A stretch of 64,000 bases of DNA from Henckelia pumila. Lineage: Eukaryota > Streptophyta > Magnoliopsida > Lamiales > Gesneriaceae. Both the position numbers and the translations under genes were made by a program. The notes beneath the pieces were generated by a model. It had not been told where the DNA came from, made no database searches, and was given only the letters and a program-made list of their open reading frames with translations. Positions 9,379 through 19,794 of this stretch are shown here, piece by piece. The DNA lies in NCBI RefSeq assembly GCF_033568475.1, contig NC_133120.1, positions 90,600,151 through 90,664,150 of the forward strand, written 5' to 3'. How positions within the stretch are numbered: position 1 is the first letter of the stretch; each line of letters starts with the position of its first letter.

Positions 9379-12234
9379 TTGTATTTATTAAAGAACGATA
9401 AACTGCCAATAATTTGTTCATCTTCTTTGACAGGTTGCGAGGAGGAAAAGCTGTTGCGAGTGATTCGAGAACACATAAGAGCCATAGGATGGAGCTTGGC
9501 CGATATCAAGGGGATTAGTCCAACCATGTGCATGCACAAAATCTTGATGGAGGCAGAGCACAAAACATCGACTCAACCACAGAGGCGACTCAACCCAGCA
9601 ATGCAAGAGGTAGTGAAAAAGGAGGTAATCAAGCTCCTTGATGCAGGTATTATCTACCCTATATCTGATAGTAAATGGGTTAGTCCAATTCAAGTAGTGC
9701 CTAAAAAGGGAGGGATAACTGTTATTAAAAATGCCAATGATGAATTAATTCCGACGAGAACTGTTACGGGGTGGCGGGTTTGCATTGATTATAGGAAATT
9801 GAATGATGCTACCCGAAAGGATCACTTTCCCCTTCCCTTTATTGATCAGATGGTTGAGCGACTTGCAGGACATGCATTTTATTATTTTTTGGACGGTTAT
9901 TCCGGCTATAGGCAAATTCCTATAGCACCTGAGGACCAACACAAAACCACTTTTACTTATCCTTATGGTACTTTTGCATATAAACGGATGCCGTTTGGTT
10001 TGTGTAATGCACCTGCCACTTTTCAGCGTTGTATGATGGCTATTTTTCATGATATGGTTGAAAAGTTTAAAGAAGTGTTTATGGATGATTTTTTTGTGAT
10101 TGGATCGTCATTTGATGCATGTTTATTAAATCTGAAAAAAGTGTTGCAGAGATGTGAGGAGAACAATCTTGTGCTGAATTGGGAAAAATGTCATTTCATG
10201 GTGAAAGAGGGCATTGTTTTAGGACATAAGGTATCTGAGGTAGGTGTGAAGGTGGACAGAGCAAAACTTGAAGTAATTGAAAAACTTCCACCTCCCACGA
10301 ATTTGAAAGTAATTCGAAGTTTTCTTGGGCATGCGGGTTTCTATCGGAGATTTATTGAGGATTTTTCGTCTATTGCTAAACCCCTTACTAATTTGTTAAT
10401 CAAAGAGGTGCCTTTTAATTTTTCTGCTGAGTGCTTGCAGGCCTTTCAGATTTTAAAGCAGAAATTAACAACTGCACCAGTGATAGTAGCGCCTGATTGG
10501 AATCTGCCGTTTGAATTGATGTGTGACGCCAGTGATACTGCATTGGGAGCCGTGCTTGGACAAAAGAGGGACAAAATACTTCATGTGATCTACTACGCTA
10601 GTATCACCCTGTCAGCCGCTCAACTGAATTACGCAACAACTGAAAAAGAGCTTCTCGTAGTCGTGTTTGCCTTGGACAAGTTCAGATCTTATTTAGTGGG
10701 AAGCAAAGTCATAGTTCACACAGATCACTCGGCATCGAAACATTTGATGACCAAAAAGGATGCTAAACCCAGGTTAATTCGTTGGATTTTACTGTTGCAA
10801 GAATTTGATTTAAAAATTATTGACAGTAAAGGCGCGGAGAATCAAGTTGCAGACCACCTTTCACGCTTGGAAAATCAAAGAGCTGAAACGCAAATAATTC
10901 ATGATGATTTTCCAGATGAGCAGTTGTTTGAGGTAACGAAACTACCATGGTATGCTGACATAGTAAATTACCTATCAAGTAAGTTTCTTCCCTCACACTT
11001 AACTTATCAACAGAAAAAGAAATTTTTCGCTGAGTTGAAATATTTTTTGTGGGAAGACCCTTTTCTGTTTAAGATATGTGCAGATGGCATAATTCGTAGG
11101 TGTATTCCAGCGGAGGAGGTAAGCCCTATACTCTCACACTGTCACACAGGTCCGACTGGAGGTCACTTCGGCGCGGGTCGTACTGCCGCTAAAGTACTTC
11201 AGTCGGGATTTTATTGGCCTTCATTGTTTAAGGATGCGTATACCTATGTACTTGCATGTGATGCTTGTCAGAAAGTGGGTAATATTTCTAGGAGGCACGA
11301 GATGCCCCTTAATAATATTCTTGTGTGTGAAGTTTTTTATGTATGGGGTATAGATTTCATGGGATCGTTTCCTGTGTCTGAAGGGAACAAGTATATTTTG
11401 GTTGCGGTCGATTATGTGTCTAAATGGGTTGAAGCACTGACTTGTAGAACGAATGACTCTAGGATAGTTATAAAATTTTTGAAAAAATTCATATTTTCTA
11501 GATATGGAACCCCTAGAGCCATAATCAGTGATGGAGGAACCCACTTTTGTAACCAGCAATTTGAGAAGCTTTTGACAAAGTATGGGGTCACTCACAAGGT
11601 GGCAACACCTTATCATCCCCAGACTAGTGGGCAAGTTGAAATTTCTAATAGGGAGTTGAAAAGAATTATGGAAAAAACTGTGAATGCAAACAGGAAAGAG
11701 TGGTCGAATAAATTATATGATGCGTTATGGGCCTATCGAACTGCTTTCAAAACACCTATAGGAACTTCTCCCTTTAGGTTGTTATATGGTAAAGCATGTC
11801 ATCTTCCTGTTGAACTTGAGCATAAAGCACTATGGGCTACTAAATTTCTGAATTTTGATGTACAGGCTACAGGTGAAGAACGGTTGCTACAATTGAATGA
11901 ACTTGAAGAGCTTAGGTTGGAGGCTTATGAAAATGCCAGAATCTACAAAGAAAATACAAAGAAGTGGCATGATCAGCGCATTGTCTCACGTGAGTTCGAG
12001 GTAGGCCAGTCTGTTTTATTATATAATTCACGCTTGAAGCTCATGCCAGGAAAGCTTCGTTCGAGATGGTTAGGACCGTATAATATTAAACAAGTGATGC
12101 CGTATGGTACGGTAGAAATTTTAAGTCCGGCCACAGGAGCATTCAAAGTTAATGGGCAAAGAATAAAAGTCTATCGTGGTGGTATCATGGATAACACACA
12201 GACCACTGTCGACTTGCAAGATCCATTAAATTAA
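9379..12234 (+). CDS. pol of element 2: reverse transcriptase, RNase H, integrase
   Basis: A 951-codon open frame holds three enzymes in Ty3/gypsy order. Reverse transcriptase has [29 protein letters not shown] and the catalytic FMDD (Asp at about residues 236-237). RNase H shows [19 protein letters not shown] and TDHSA. Integrase has an HHCC-like zinc finger ([10 protein letters not shown] to CDACQK) and a complete D,D-35-E set in [14 protein letters not shown] and GQVEISN. No chromodomain follows, consistent with Athila. The frame has no ATG at its start: it is normally continuous with gag-pro, and here it is cut off by a shift near 9310. The domains themselves look intact, so the insertion is not ancient. 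Confidence 0.92.
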   Translation: MYLLKNDKLPIICSSSLTGCEEEKLLRVIREHIRAIGWSLADIKGISPTMCMHKILMEAEHKTSTQPQRRLNPAMQEVVKKEVIKLLDAGIIYPISDSKWVSPIQVVPKKGGITVIKNANDELIPTRTVTGWRVCIDYRKLNDATRKDHFPLPFIDQMVERLAGHAFYYFLDGYSGYRQIPIAPEDQHKTTFTYPYGTFAYKRMPFGLCNAPATFQRCMMAIFHDMVEKFKEVFMDDFFVIGSSFDACLLNLKKVLQRCEENNLVLNWEKCHFMVKEGIVLGHKVSEVGVKVDRAKLEVIEKLPPPTNLKVIRSFLGHAGFYRRFIEDFSSIAKPLTNLLIKEVPFNFSAECLQAFQILKQKLTTAPVIVAPDWNLPFELMCDASDTALGAVLGQKRDKILHVIYYASITLSAAQLNYATTEKELLVVVFALDKFRSYLVGSKVIVHTDHSASKHLMTKKDAKPRLIRWILLLQEFDLKIIDSKGAENQVADHLSRLENQRAETQIIHDDFPDEQLFEVTKLPWYADIVNYLSSKFLPSHLTYQQKKKFFAELKYFLWEDPFLFKICADGIIRRCIPAEEVSPILSHCHTGPTGGHFGAGRTAAKVLQSGFYWPSLFKDAYTYVLACDACQKVGNISRRHEMPLNNILVCEVFYVWGIDFMGSFPVSEGNKYILVAVDYVSKWVEALTCRTNDSRIVIKFLKKFIFSRYGTPRAIISDGGTHFCNQQFEKLLTKYGVTHKVATPYHPQTSGQVEISNRELKRIMEKTVNANRKEWSNKLYDALWAYRTAFKTPIGTSPFRLLYGKACHLPVELEHKALWATKFLNFDVQATGEERLLQLNELEELRLEAYENARIYKENTKKWHDQRIVSREFEVGQSVLLYNSRLKLMPGKLRSRWLGPYNIKQVMPYGTVEILSPATGAFKVNGQRIKVYRGGIMDNTQTTVDLQDPLN

Positions 12235-12277
12235 AAAGGGAGGTACAGTCGGGCTATAGACTTTAAATTTAGCACTG

Positions 12278-12295
12278 GCTGGGAGGCAACCCAGC
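12278..12295 (+). other. Conserved hairpin after pol of element 2
   Basis: GCTGGG (12278-12283), loop AGGCAA and CCCAGC (12290-12295) form a perfect 6-bp stem about 45 bases after the pol stop codon. The upstream ~30 bases resemble those before the matching hairpin in element 1 (5217-5234). The outermost pair differs but is still paired. Confidence 0.7.
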
Positions 12296-12395
12296 ATTTA
12301 TTTTTATGATTTATTTTTTTTTTAGTTTGGCTTTGTTTTTCGTTCGTTTGGTTTTTGGTTTTGTTTTGCAGATAATTCGTCTGTTCGAATGCACT

Positions 12396-12565
12396 GCGCC
12401 CGCGCGAGGATCCCTCCTCGCGCGCGCGCAGGCTTACTCTCCAGTGAGGCAAAAGGAAAATGCGAGCGCGCGTGAGACCCTAGCTCGCGCGTGCGCAAGT
12501 CAAGCATCCAGAGCCCGCATTAAAGCCACGCGCGCGCGAGCTTCCATCTCGCGCGCGCGCGAAAG
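12396..12565 (+). repeat. CG-hairpin array between pol and the env-position ORF
   Basis: Three CG-rich inverted repeats lie here, for example GCGCGAGGA / TCCTCGCGC with loop TCCC, and CGCGCGCGAG / CTCGCGCGCG with loop CTTCCAT. They resemble the array in the LTRs of the same element. A TTTTGCAG acceptor-like sequence (about 12364-12371) precedes the array, and another (CTTAAATTGCAG, about 12709-12720) lies before the next ORF. Confidence 0.75.
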
Positions 12566-12831
12566 GCACAGATGGAATAAAAAAAAAACGGGTCTTTCTC
12601 ATTCTTTTTTCTTACTTTCTTCTCCTTCTTTTCTCCTTCTCCCCTCTAAACCCTAAATTCCCAAATCTTTCGCCTCCAATTTCTCCATTTATTCTTGATA
12701 TTCTTGCTCTTAAATTGCAGATTTGTGGAGTACATCATCGCACTTTCATTTGGGTCCGTCAATTTCTATCGAAATCCTCCATTTGTGCACTCCTCCTTGC
12801 ATCGCCGCCGTTGTTTCGATCGACCACCAAC

Positions 12832-13970
12832 ATGCCAGTCAAGAGATTCCGTTCTTTCGGTCCTATCGTTGCTAGCTCCTCGTCCTCCGCTGAATTCTCC
12901 AACAAGTTCGTCTCTCGGGAAGCCCAAGAAAGGTACGAACATGCTCGACTAAATCGAAATCCTATTGCTGAGCGTGGGATTACTATGGATTGCAATGAAT
13001 TTGTTGCCTTGGGGATTATTAAGAGGAAATGGTATGTGTTTTGTCGAGTGCCCGAACCCGCCATTATTCCGGTGGTTCGGGAATTTTATGCTGCATACCT
13101 TCCCGAAAGGATTCAAAAGCTTTTGTCAGAGGCAAACTGGTATTATATGATGCAGATACATTGAATAGATTCTATGATACTCCTGCTGTGGATGACAGTA
13201 AATTTATGAGTTTTAAGGCTAATCCGAATTATTCTTTGATGTTGAGAGAGTTGTGTTACACGGGAGTTCATTGGCACGATCCTCTCCGGGTCACTCATTT
13301 TCCGAAGAGATTTCTGAAACTTGAGCCGGCGTTGTGGTATGCTTTCATTGCCCGACGACTTTTACCCGTGCTCCATACTATTGACGTGCAAGCCGATAGG
13401 GCTATACTGGTTTATGCTATCACGAAGAGGTGGCCGGTTGATGTGGGCACCCTTGTCCACGATTTTATTCAGTATTCGATGATGAATCTGACGGTGGGTC
13501 TCTATTTTCCCCACACCATCACAGCCCTATGTTGCCAGGCAGGTGTACCGATTAGTTCCGATGAGGAGTGGCTCCCACCTTTCAAGACCATCGACGAGAA
13601 GCTTGCTATATCTAAGCAAGCGAAGCGCAATTTGGAATTTTGTAGCGGTCAGCCTCAAGTGGGGAGCTCTTCTAGTAGTCGACCACCGCCTCAGGCCTCT
13701 CATCCACGCCGCACCGCGCATGACATGGCTATCGAGAGCTCGGCTTTTGATCACTATGCCATGAGTTATTTTCAGGCTACTTCCACTCATCTACATAATG
13801 TGGAAGACATTATGCGTAGCATGGCGACGCAATTGAGACTTGATACTTTGGGCTTTCGAGCGGCTCCGCATTACCCACCTCCATTCCCATTTCAGTCCAC
13901 CATACCACCTCCGTATGCTTCGGTCCCCCCACAGGATCCATCCATTCCCGACGAGGAAGATGACGACTAG
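12832..13970 (+). pseudogene. Env-position ORF of element 2, broken by a frameshift
   Basis: Two overlapping frames, 12832-13164 and one running to 13970, together cover one ancestral reading frame of about 380 residues, with a shift near 13115-13140. The N-terminal part (MPVKRFRSFGPIV, ALGIIKRKWYVFCRVP, VREFYAAYLPERI) and the middle (DTLNRFYDTP, FIARRLLPVLHTIDVQADRA) resemble the domain usually annotated in plants as 'putative plant transposon protein'. The C-terminus is rich in Ser, Pro and His and ends in an acidic tail. I see no signal peptide or clear membrane segment, so a true envelope function is doubtful despite the position. Athila-type elements carry an ORF at this place; its role is unknown. 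Confidence 0.7.
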
Positions 13971-14520
13971 TCACCAGGGGAGTCTATTTTTACGTTTTTG
14001 CATTTTGTGTTCTGTTTTGCATTACCGTTGTTCGTATTTTCTTTGTTGTTTTTGTGTTTTTGTATTTCTGAAGCATTGAGGGCAATGCTTTGGATAAGTT
14101 TGGGGGGGGGGGGGTTGTCTAATTATTATTTTTTTTGTCATGAGTTGTGTTCATTCTGTTTGCATTCATTTTGTTTCGTTAGTTGCATCTAGTTCGTACA
14201 TAGCATATCATTTTGTTGCTAGTATGTTGAGTCAAGAAAGAATTGGATAGCATGGCCAATGATGACACTCTTTGATCTGTTTTGAAAACTATAATCCATG
14301 ACCGTCTGCCTGTCTGACCAATTTGAACTGGTGAAACCAATTAGATGAATGATCTCTAATATACTCGGTGACTTGTGCTAGAATCTGAGTTTGAAAAATG
14401 CAAACATAGAGATGAATGAGGCGTCGTTGTGAATCTTGGACCTAATTGAAACGACTAACAATCTACCACTAATATAATGGTTTACTTTAATATAGAAAAT
14501 ACGGGATTTTTCAAAAATTT
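13971..14520 (+). other. 3' non-coding region of element 2, first part
   Basis: No coding potential is seen. It contains the hairpin AAGCATTG / CAATGCTT with loop AGGG (14071-14090) and, eleven bases later, a run of 13 G (14102-14114) that resembles an internal polypurine tract. Element 1 has the same pair at 19816-19850. Confidence 0.65.
14071..14114 (+). other. AGGG-loop hairpin plus internal polypurine-like G run
   Basis: The stem AAGCATTG (14071-14078) and CAATGCTT (14083-14090) encloses the loop AGGG. It is followed by TGGATAAGTTT and a run of 13 G. The arrangement mirrors that next to the 3' LTR (18337-18374), where another AGGG-loop hairpin precedes the terminal polypurine tract. Confidence 0.7.
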
Positions 14521-17209
14521 TGTCATGACCCGTTTGAAACTACTACAAAGCCACCCTGTCACAGACAGCAGTTCAACAAGAACAAAAGTCACCCGATAAA
14601 TTTAATCCAAATACGATAATCATAAATTATCTAGAAAAGGGAAATCTATCCAACTCAGTTGCGGAAATAAAAATATTAAGTTTACATGCCAAAAGTTTTA
14701 AAGCAGGGAAAACACTTCTTGCAAATGACAAACAGCGTATGAAATATTTCACTCATATGTAATCAAAATAAAGCAACATCAAAGTGCGGAAAAACTAAAG
14801 CACGTCGATCAAGGGCCTGCACCACCGATGACCTCGCTCTGGGGATCCTGCCCCTCAACCTCAAAGTAATAATCATCACCTGAAAACAATAAGTGGAGTG
14901 AGTCAAAAGACTCAGCAATAATATGGGGGGAATAACGAGTACCACATAAATACAAGCACAAGCAGAGTAAAAATAACTTGTAATAAAATAATTTTGTGCC
15001 CTAAATTTAAAATAAATGATTTCTAAACAAAAAGAGCGAACATGAATGACACATACACATGGCTAAGTCAAACATGAGAAATATAACTGAGTAAACTGTA
15101 CGGAAACATAAACATTAATATTTGAACTTAGATCTTTGAATTGTGACTCTGTGATTTCGATCATGATCATGGCTGCACTGCACTATGCCGCAAGGAAGTC
15201 AGGATAACACCCAACTCGTCTTGCCCATACTTGGTAAGGGAAGCCAGGATTTCTCCCAACTCGTCCAGACCCATACTTGGTAAGGGAAGCCAGGATATCT
15301 CCCAACTCGTCCAAACCCATAAATTGGTAAGGGAAGTCAGAACGTCTCCTAACTCGTCCAAACCCATACTTTCTATAGTCACAATCAACTCACTTTGTTC
15401 CTCAAAATATTTTCTTTCATACTTTCACATGGACCTAGCATGCATATGCAAATATGACATAAAGGTAAATATTAAGCAATAATCATGCATAAGACTCACA
15501 CAAGGATGACCGGGATGGTGATTTAGGGACTAAACCAAAGGGGTATAAATTTTAACCCATACTTGGCACTTACGACTAACTTGAGCGGTTTGCCCGTAAA
15601 ATCTATAACTCACTCGATACTTAACCAAAAATGATTCCGCTTGAAGCCACTACTCCACGACACTTAGAACTAAGTAGAAAAGTTGTCCTCGTAATTTATT
15701 TCCTAAGCGAGCTATTTTTAAAGAAAGGTTTTTCGGACAGCAGCCCAAGAGAGTTGACAGATTCTGCGCACCTAAGATGAAAAATATAGAACTCGACCGA
15801 GACTTAACCGAATTAATTCCCGCTTGAACCGACATCTTCCCAACATCCTAAACTAATCCCAGACCCGAGCCCTTAGCCAAAACACGAGCCTAAACCCCGT
15901 TTAAAAAAAAATATTTTCCGGACAGCAACTAAATGAGGTGAAAGCCAATTCTGCACACCATCTTTTCTTAAGCTTAAAACTCAACCAAAACTTAACCAAA
16001 TTCATTTCCGCTCGAACCGGAATATTCCTAACATCTTAGACTAATTCTAAACCCGAGCCTTTAGCCAAAACCCGAGCCTAAACTTGCTATAAGGATCGAG
16101 TTCTGGATAGCAAGCCTTAACCCAAAAAAATTCTGTACTTACACTTTCTCTAGAATTGAAACTTGCCAACAACCAACAACCACATCGAGCCATCCTATAT
16201 ACTACCCCGTGAACTACAAATCACCCGTGGTAGTTCCTAAATCACCAAACCAATCCATCAAGCAACCAAACCACAAGAATTCAGAAATGCAATGCAAGAC
16301 ATTTTCTGAAAAATTTGACAGCATTAGCATCAACAAGACTCACATTGTCACAATGAACATATAACAAACACTTTAAATGCTGACTTGCTAGAACCGAAAT
16401 GCAAGCAAAGGGAATGGGCAGAAAACGTAATGCACAAAAGAAACAGGGCACGGCTGGAACAAGGACATATTTTGCACAAAACCTAACACCATACAAGACT
16501 CATATTAATAAGCTATAATGCATAGAGAAGAAACCATAAACTTGCCTAACAATTCAAGCAAGAAAATCGAAAATGAAAGCAAGAAAATTCTGGTTCTTCT
16601 CGGCCGAACAGAAATTGCAACTTGGGTTGGATTTTTGAGCTGAAATCTATGAAGATGGAGCTCAATAATCCTTCCAACTAGCTAAGGGATGAATTAAAAC
16701 AAAGAAATGAAGAAAAGGAAGATCAAAGGAAGAAGATGCAAGAGAAAAATGCAAGAAGAATCGCCCCTGCTCTATCTCACGGCTAGTGAGTGTGTTATGG
16801 TGTGTGTGTGTGTGTTAAAAATTTAGAAGCTAGGTTTAATTTAAGTAGGAGCATATGTGTGGCTAGGATTTGATCTTGGCTCTTTAGATTAGGCAAACCC
16901 TAGGTGAGAAAATAGTTGAATAAAAATTCAAAGCACCACACTTAGCAATTTTTGACTGGAAATAAATCGCACCTATAATTAGCAAGTTTAAAAATCCTAA
17001 TTTAAAATATTAAATTCAATTTTACTAAGCTGGAAATAAAAAATACTATTTTTTTGCAAAAGTTAGAAATAATAAATTCTATCGCTCAAGAAAATATAAT
17101 ATTTAGCCAATTAATCACAGAAAATTAAAATAATTAAATTAATTAAAATAATAAATATTAAAGACTAATTTAGCCATAAAAATTAAATTAAGAAATTTTA
17201 GGCGTCACA
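14521..17209 (-). mobile_element. Element 3: solo-LTR-like insertion inside element 2
   Basis: Read on the minus strand, the segment starts TGTGACGCC and ends GGTCATGACA, the TG...CA form of an LTR. It has no retroviral genes. AATTT occurs immediately to its left (14516-14520) and, two bases beyond its right end, at 17212-17216, a probable 5-bp target duplication with slightly uncertain borders. It interrupts the 3' non-coding region of element 2. Its layout resembles the solo-LTR-like elements at 31648-34745 and 34904-37749, but I see only loose sequence likeness. It is probably left by LTR-LTR recombination of a gypsy-type element with a very long LTR. Confidence 0.6.
15191..15372. repeat. 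Four tandem copies of a ~46-bp unit
   Basis: Copies beginning AAGTCAGG or AAGCCAGG start at about 15196, 15241, 15287 and 15334. Each includes CCCAACTCGTC or a close variant and CCCATA. Spacing is 45 to 47 bp. It is a minisatellite within element 3. Confidence 0.85.
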
Positions 17210-18374
17210 CTAATTTTCTTTGAATTCATTATCTCTAGTTGCCCCTTTGAACTACACTTATATGAGTACGTGAGGTACATTTTCTGAATTTGTCAATAAT
17301 CATCGTTCACTGTTGATGATTGGTTGTTTCTGCACTGATTGAATTTGTATGAGTTGATGGTGAATTGAAACGTGTCTAGAACTAGTTCGAACACTCTTCG
17401 AGGCGCAATACGGGCAAAAACTGTGATTAGGGATGATTTAGGCAATTTTTCTATGAATCGATTGAGCCTTTCAAGCTACCCATTGATACATTCTATCCCT
17501 AGTACCTTATTTGAGCTTTAATGAAATCGAATGGCATGCGTGAACACGTGTGGTAGACCCCATTCGTCATCTTTTTACGGACCTACATTCACGACCAACT
17601 ACTAGCTTAAACACTAATTCCCACCTTAAAAGGAGTAAATTGCATGTGTAAATGATATGTCCTCCTGTGTTTGAATTTGAAGAGTGGAGTAGTGTGAAAA
17701 AAAAATGTGTAGTTGTGAAAAAAAGAAAAGAGAAGAGAATTGATAGAATGGGTGGAAAAGAGAAATCGGAAAATATGTGAATCAATGGTTTAATGAGGTG
17801 ATTTAAAATGAAACAAGAAAAAGGAGGTGAATAAAAATGGTGTAGTCATAATTTACTCCTTGCTTTGAACTGTTGTCCTTCATTTGTAGCCATAAGCCAG
17901 ACCTAACGTTACAAGCTTATTAAGTCCTCTTGACTGAGTCACAGTTGCCCAATATACTAGTGGAGAAGAGTTGTGAGAATTTAGCATATGGACCGTTGAC
18001 AGACACTGTTGATAAATATAAATTTGTGATCAAAACACGCACGCACTATTTTCTTGGTATTAAATTGCTTATGAGTGTGTTTATTTCATCTGTTTGATCC
18101 CCTGTTTACCTTTAAGAAGTCCTCAAGATTTAGGAATGTATGGATTGAATTTGGATGAAGGTACTTTGAAACATGAGTTGAAGAATTATAAGTTTATGCG
18201 GTGAACTAGTTTATTTATAAATTTTACGTGTTAGTAGATTTGATGGGATTCGATGTGAATTTTTGTTTAAAATTTTTTTTTTCCTGAGGCCATTGCTCCA
18301 TAGTAGTTCTTGATTCTTGTGTGTGTGTTGTTTGATCTTGCTCGAGGGCGAGCAAGGTTTAAGTTTGGAGGTGT
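17210..18374 (+). other. 3' non-coding region of element 2, second part, with terminal polypurine tract
   Basis: No supported ORF is present. The stretch ends with a perfect hairpin, CTTGCTCG (18337-18344), loop AGGG and CGAGCAAG (18349-18356). Next comes GTTTAAGTTTGGAGGTGT, the likely polypurine primer for plus-strand synthesis, directly abutting the 3' LTR. Confidence 0.7.
18337..18374 (+). other. AGGG-loop hairpin and terminal polypurine tract of element 2
   Basis: The 8-bp perfect stem CTTGCTCG / CGAGCAAG encloses AGGG and is followed by TTTAAGTTTGGAGGTGT up to the LTR start at 18375. Element 1 has the same structure with one mismatch in the stem at 20796-20833. Confidence 0.75.
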
Positions 18375-19789
18375 TGATAAGTGTGTTTAGTATGCATTAT
18401 TTTATAGCATTTTTTGTTTAGTTTGCATGCATTTAGGTTAATTTCGTAAGTTTTATTAGAGTCTTTTGTTATGTGTTTGCATTAGACTCACATGGTTGAA
18501 TTTTGTAGGAAATTAAGCAAAAAAAATGGGAATTATGTTCGTCCAAGGCACGCGCGCGCACGAGACCCTTTCTCGCGCGTGCGCCGGAGGAAAATCCAGA
18601 GGCAAGCAAGAAGATGCGCGCGCGCGCGAGCCACTTGCTCGCGCATGCACAGAAGAGAAATTCAGAGCATGAATAGAAGAGGCGCGCGCGGGCGAGCTCA
18701 TGCCCCGCGCGTGCGCCGAAGAGTTGTCCAGAGAGTTACAGAGAAGCAGCGCGCGCGCGAGCTCTGTCGCGCACGCGCGCGAGACAATCGAGGTTGCACT
18801 GTTTGTTTACGTTGAGCGCGCGTGAGACTTCCTAGGCGCGCACGCGCGCGTGTCCGCATAACCTAATTTCGAGTTTTTTTTAAGTTTGAAAAGGACTCTA
18901 ATCGGGCGGCCATATAAATAGAAGTTTTATACTCTTTCCAAGGACTTTTGATCTTTTTGGAGTACGGGCAAAGCTTACGGCGGCTGCAGAGCGAATTTCT
19001 TCTATTCTAGTATTTTTATTTTATGTTTTTAAACTTGATTTATTGAATCATGTTTGTTAGTGAGTAGTTTCTTTTCTTCGATCAAGGCCACGTGATTGGG
19101 CCAGACAGTTTATATAAAAACTTGATTTGTTTATTTGAGATTTTCAAACTTAATTGATTTTATTGATTTTCAAATTTATCTTCGTCTTACAAATTTCTTG
19201 GCCAGTTATTTGTTTGCTTGTTAATCGAGTCTAAGTCGACAGAGGAGGACTCGAATTCGATCACTTTGATTTTCAACATAGTGTAAAGCTGACTAGAAAT
19301 AGAATTCGGTTTCATTATGCGGTTTAGGTGTCTACTGAATTTTCACGGTGATTTATGCATTCAAATTTGATTAGAATTACGAAAGATTAGTTCATCAATA
19401 TTTGAATAGGTTTGATTGTTCTAGAAATAGACATTCGAATAAATTAGGAAAATTTCCATAAATTAAGATTAAGTCTGATATATCGATTACTTGTTGCATG
19501 AATTGTCTGGTACCTACGTGTGTCTTTGATCGAACTTTTCCCAAATTTTAAGTAATCCAAAGTTTTCTGCTGCGTTTTTATTTAATTTAATTTTATTTGC
19601 AATTTTATTCATTAGTTTAAAATCTGAAATCATTTTTTTATTAGTCTAGATTAAGTAAAAATAAATAGATTTTGGTAATCATATTTTTACAGTCCCTGTG
19701 GGTTCGACATCTGGATCTTTGTCCACTTTATTATACTTTGACCTGGTTCGCTTGCCAGTAAAATTTATTCATACCGAAATAACCGGTCA
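18375..19789 (+). repeat. 3' LTR of element 2
   Basis: This 1415-bp LTR is nearly identical to 5462-6868. It keeps a CGCGCACGCGCGCG segment missing from the 5' copy (near 18768-18781) and lacks about 9 bases present in the 5' copy near 6058-6068. Target duplication GTATG follows it. Confidence 0.92.
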
Positions 19790-19794
19790 GTATG

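Larger units (their letters stand above)
5462..19789 (+). mobile_element. Element 2: Athila-like LTR retrotransposon nested in element 1
   Basis: The 14.3-kb element is flanked by the target duplication GTATG (5457-5461 and 19790-19794), has 1.4-kb LTRs starting TGATAAGTGT and ending CCGGTCA, and lies in the same orientation as element 1. The order inside is tRNA-Asp PBS, gag-protease, RT-RNase H-integrase, a GC-hairpin array, an env-position ORF, a long non-coding region containing a solo-LTR-like insertion (14521-17209), a polypurine tract and the 3' LTR. Order, PBS, lack of a chromodomain and the extra 3' ORF match the Athila group of Ty3/gypsy. The coding region carries at least three lesions (a stop in gag, a shift between pro and pol, a shift in the 3' ORF), so this copy is not autonomous. 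Confidence 0.93.

Noticed and set aside
11221-11634. 137-codon open frame on the minus strand in element 2
   Set aside because: It is the antisense shadow of the integrase catalytic domain.
12695-12952. Separate small gene before the env-position ORF
   Set aside because: It overlaps the start of the better-supported ORF beginning at 12832 in another frame and has no family likeness.
15191-15372. Tandem units as a CRISPR-like array
   Set aside because: The units are directly adjacent, diverged copies without unique spacers, inside a plant retroelement.
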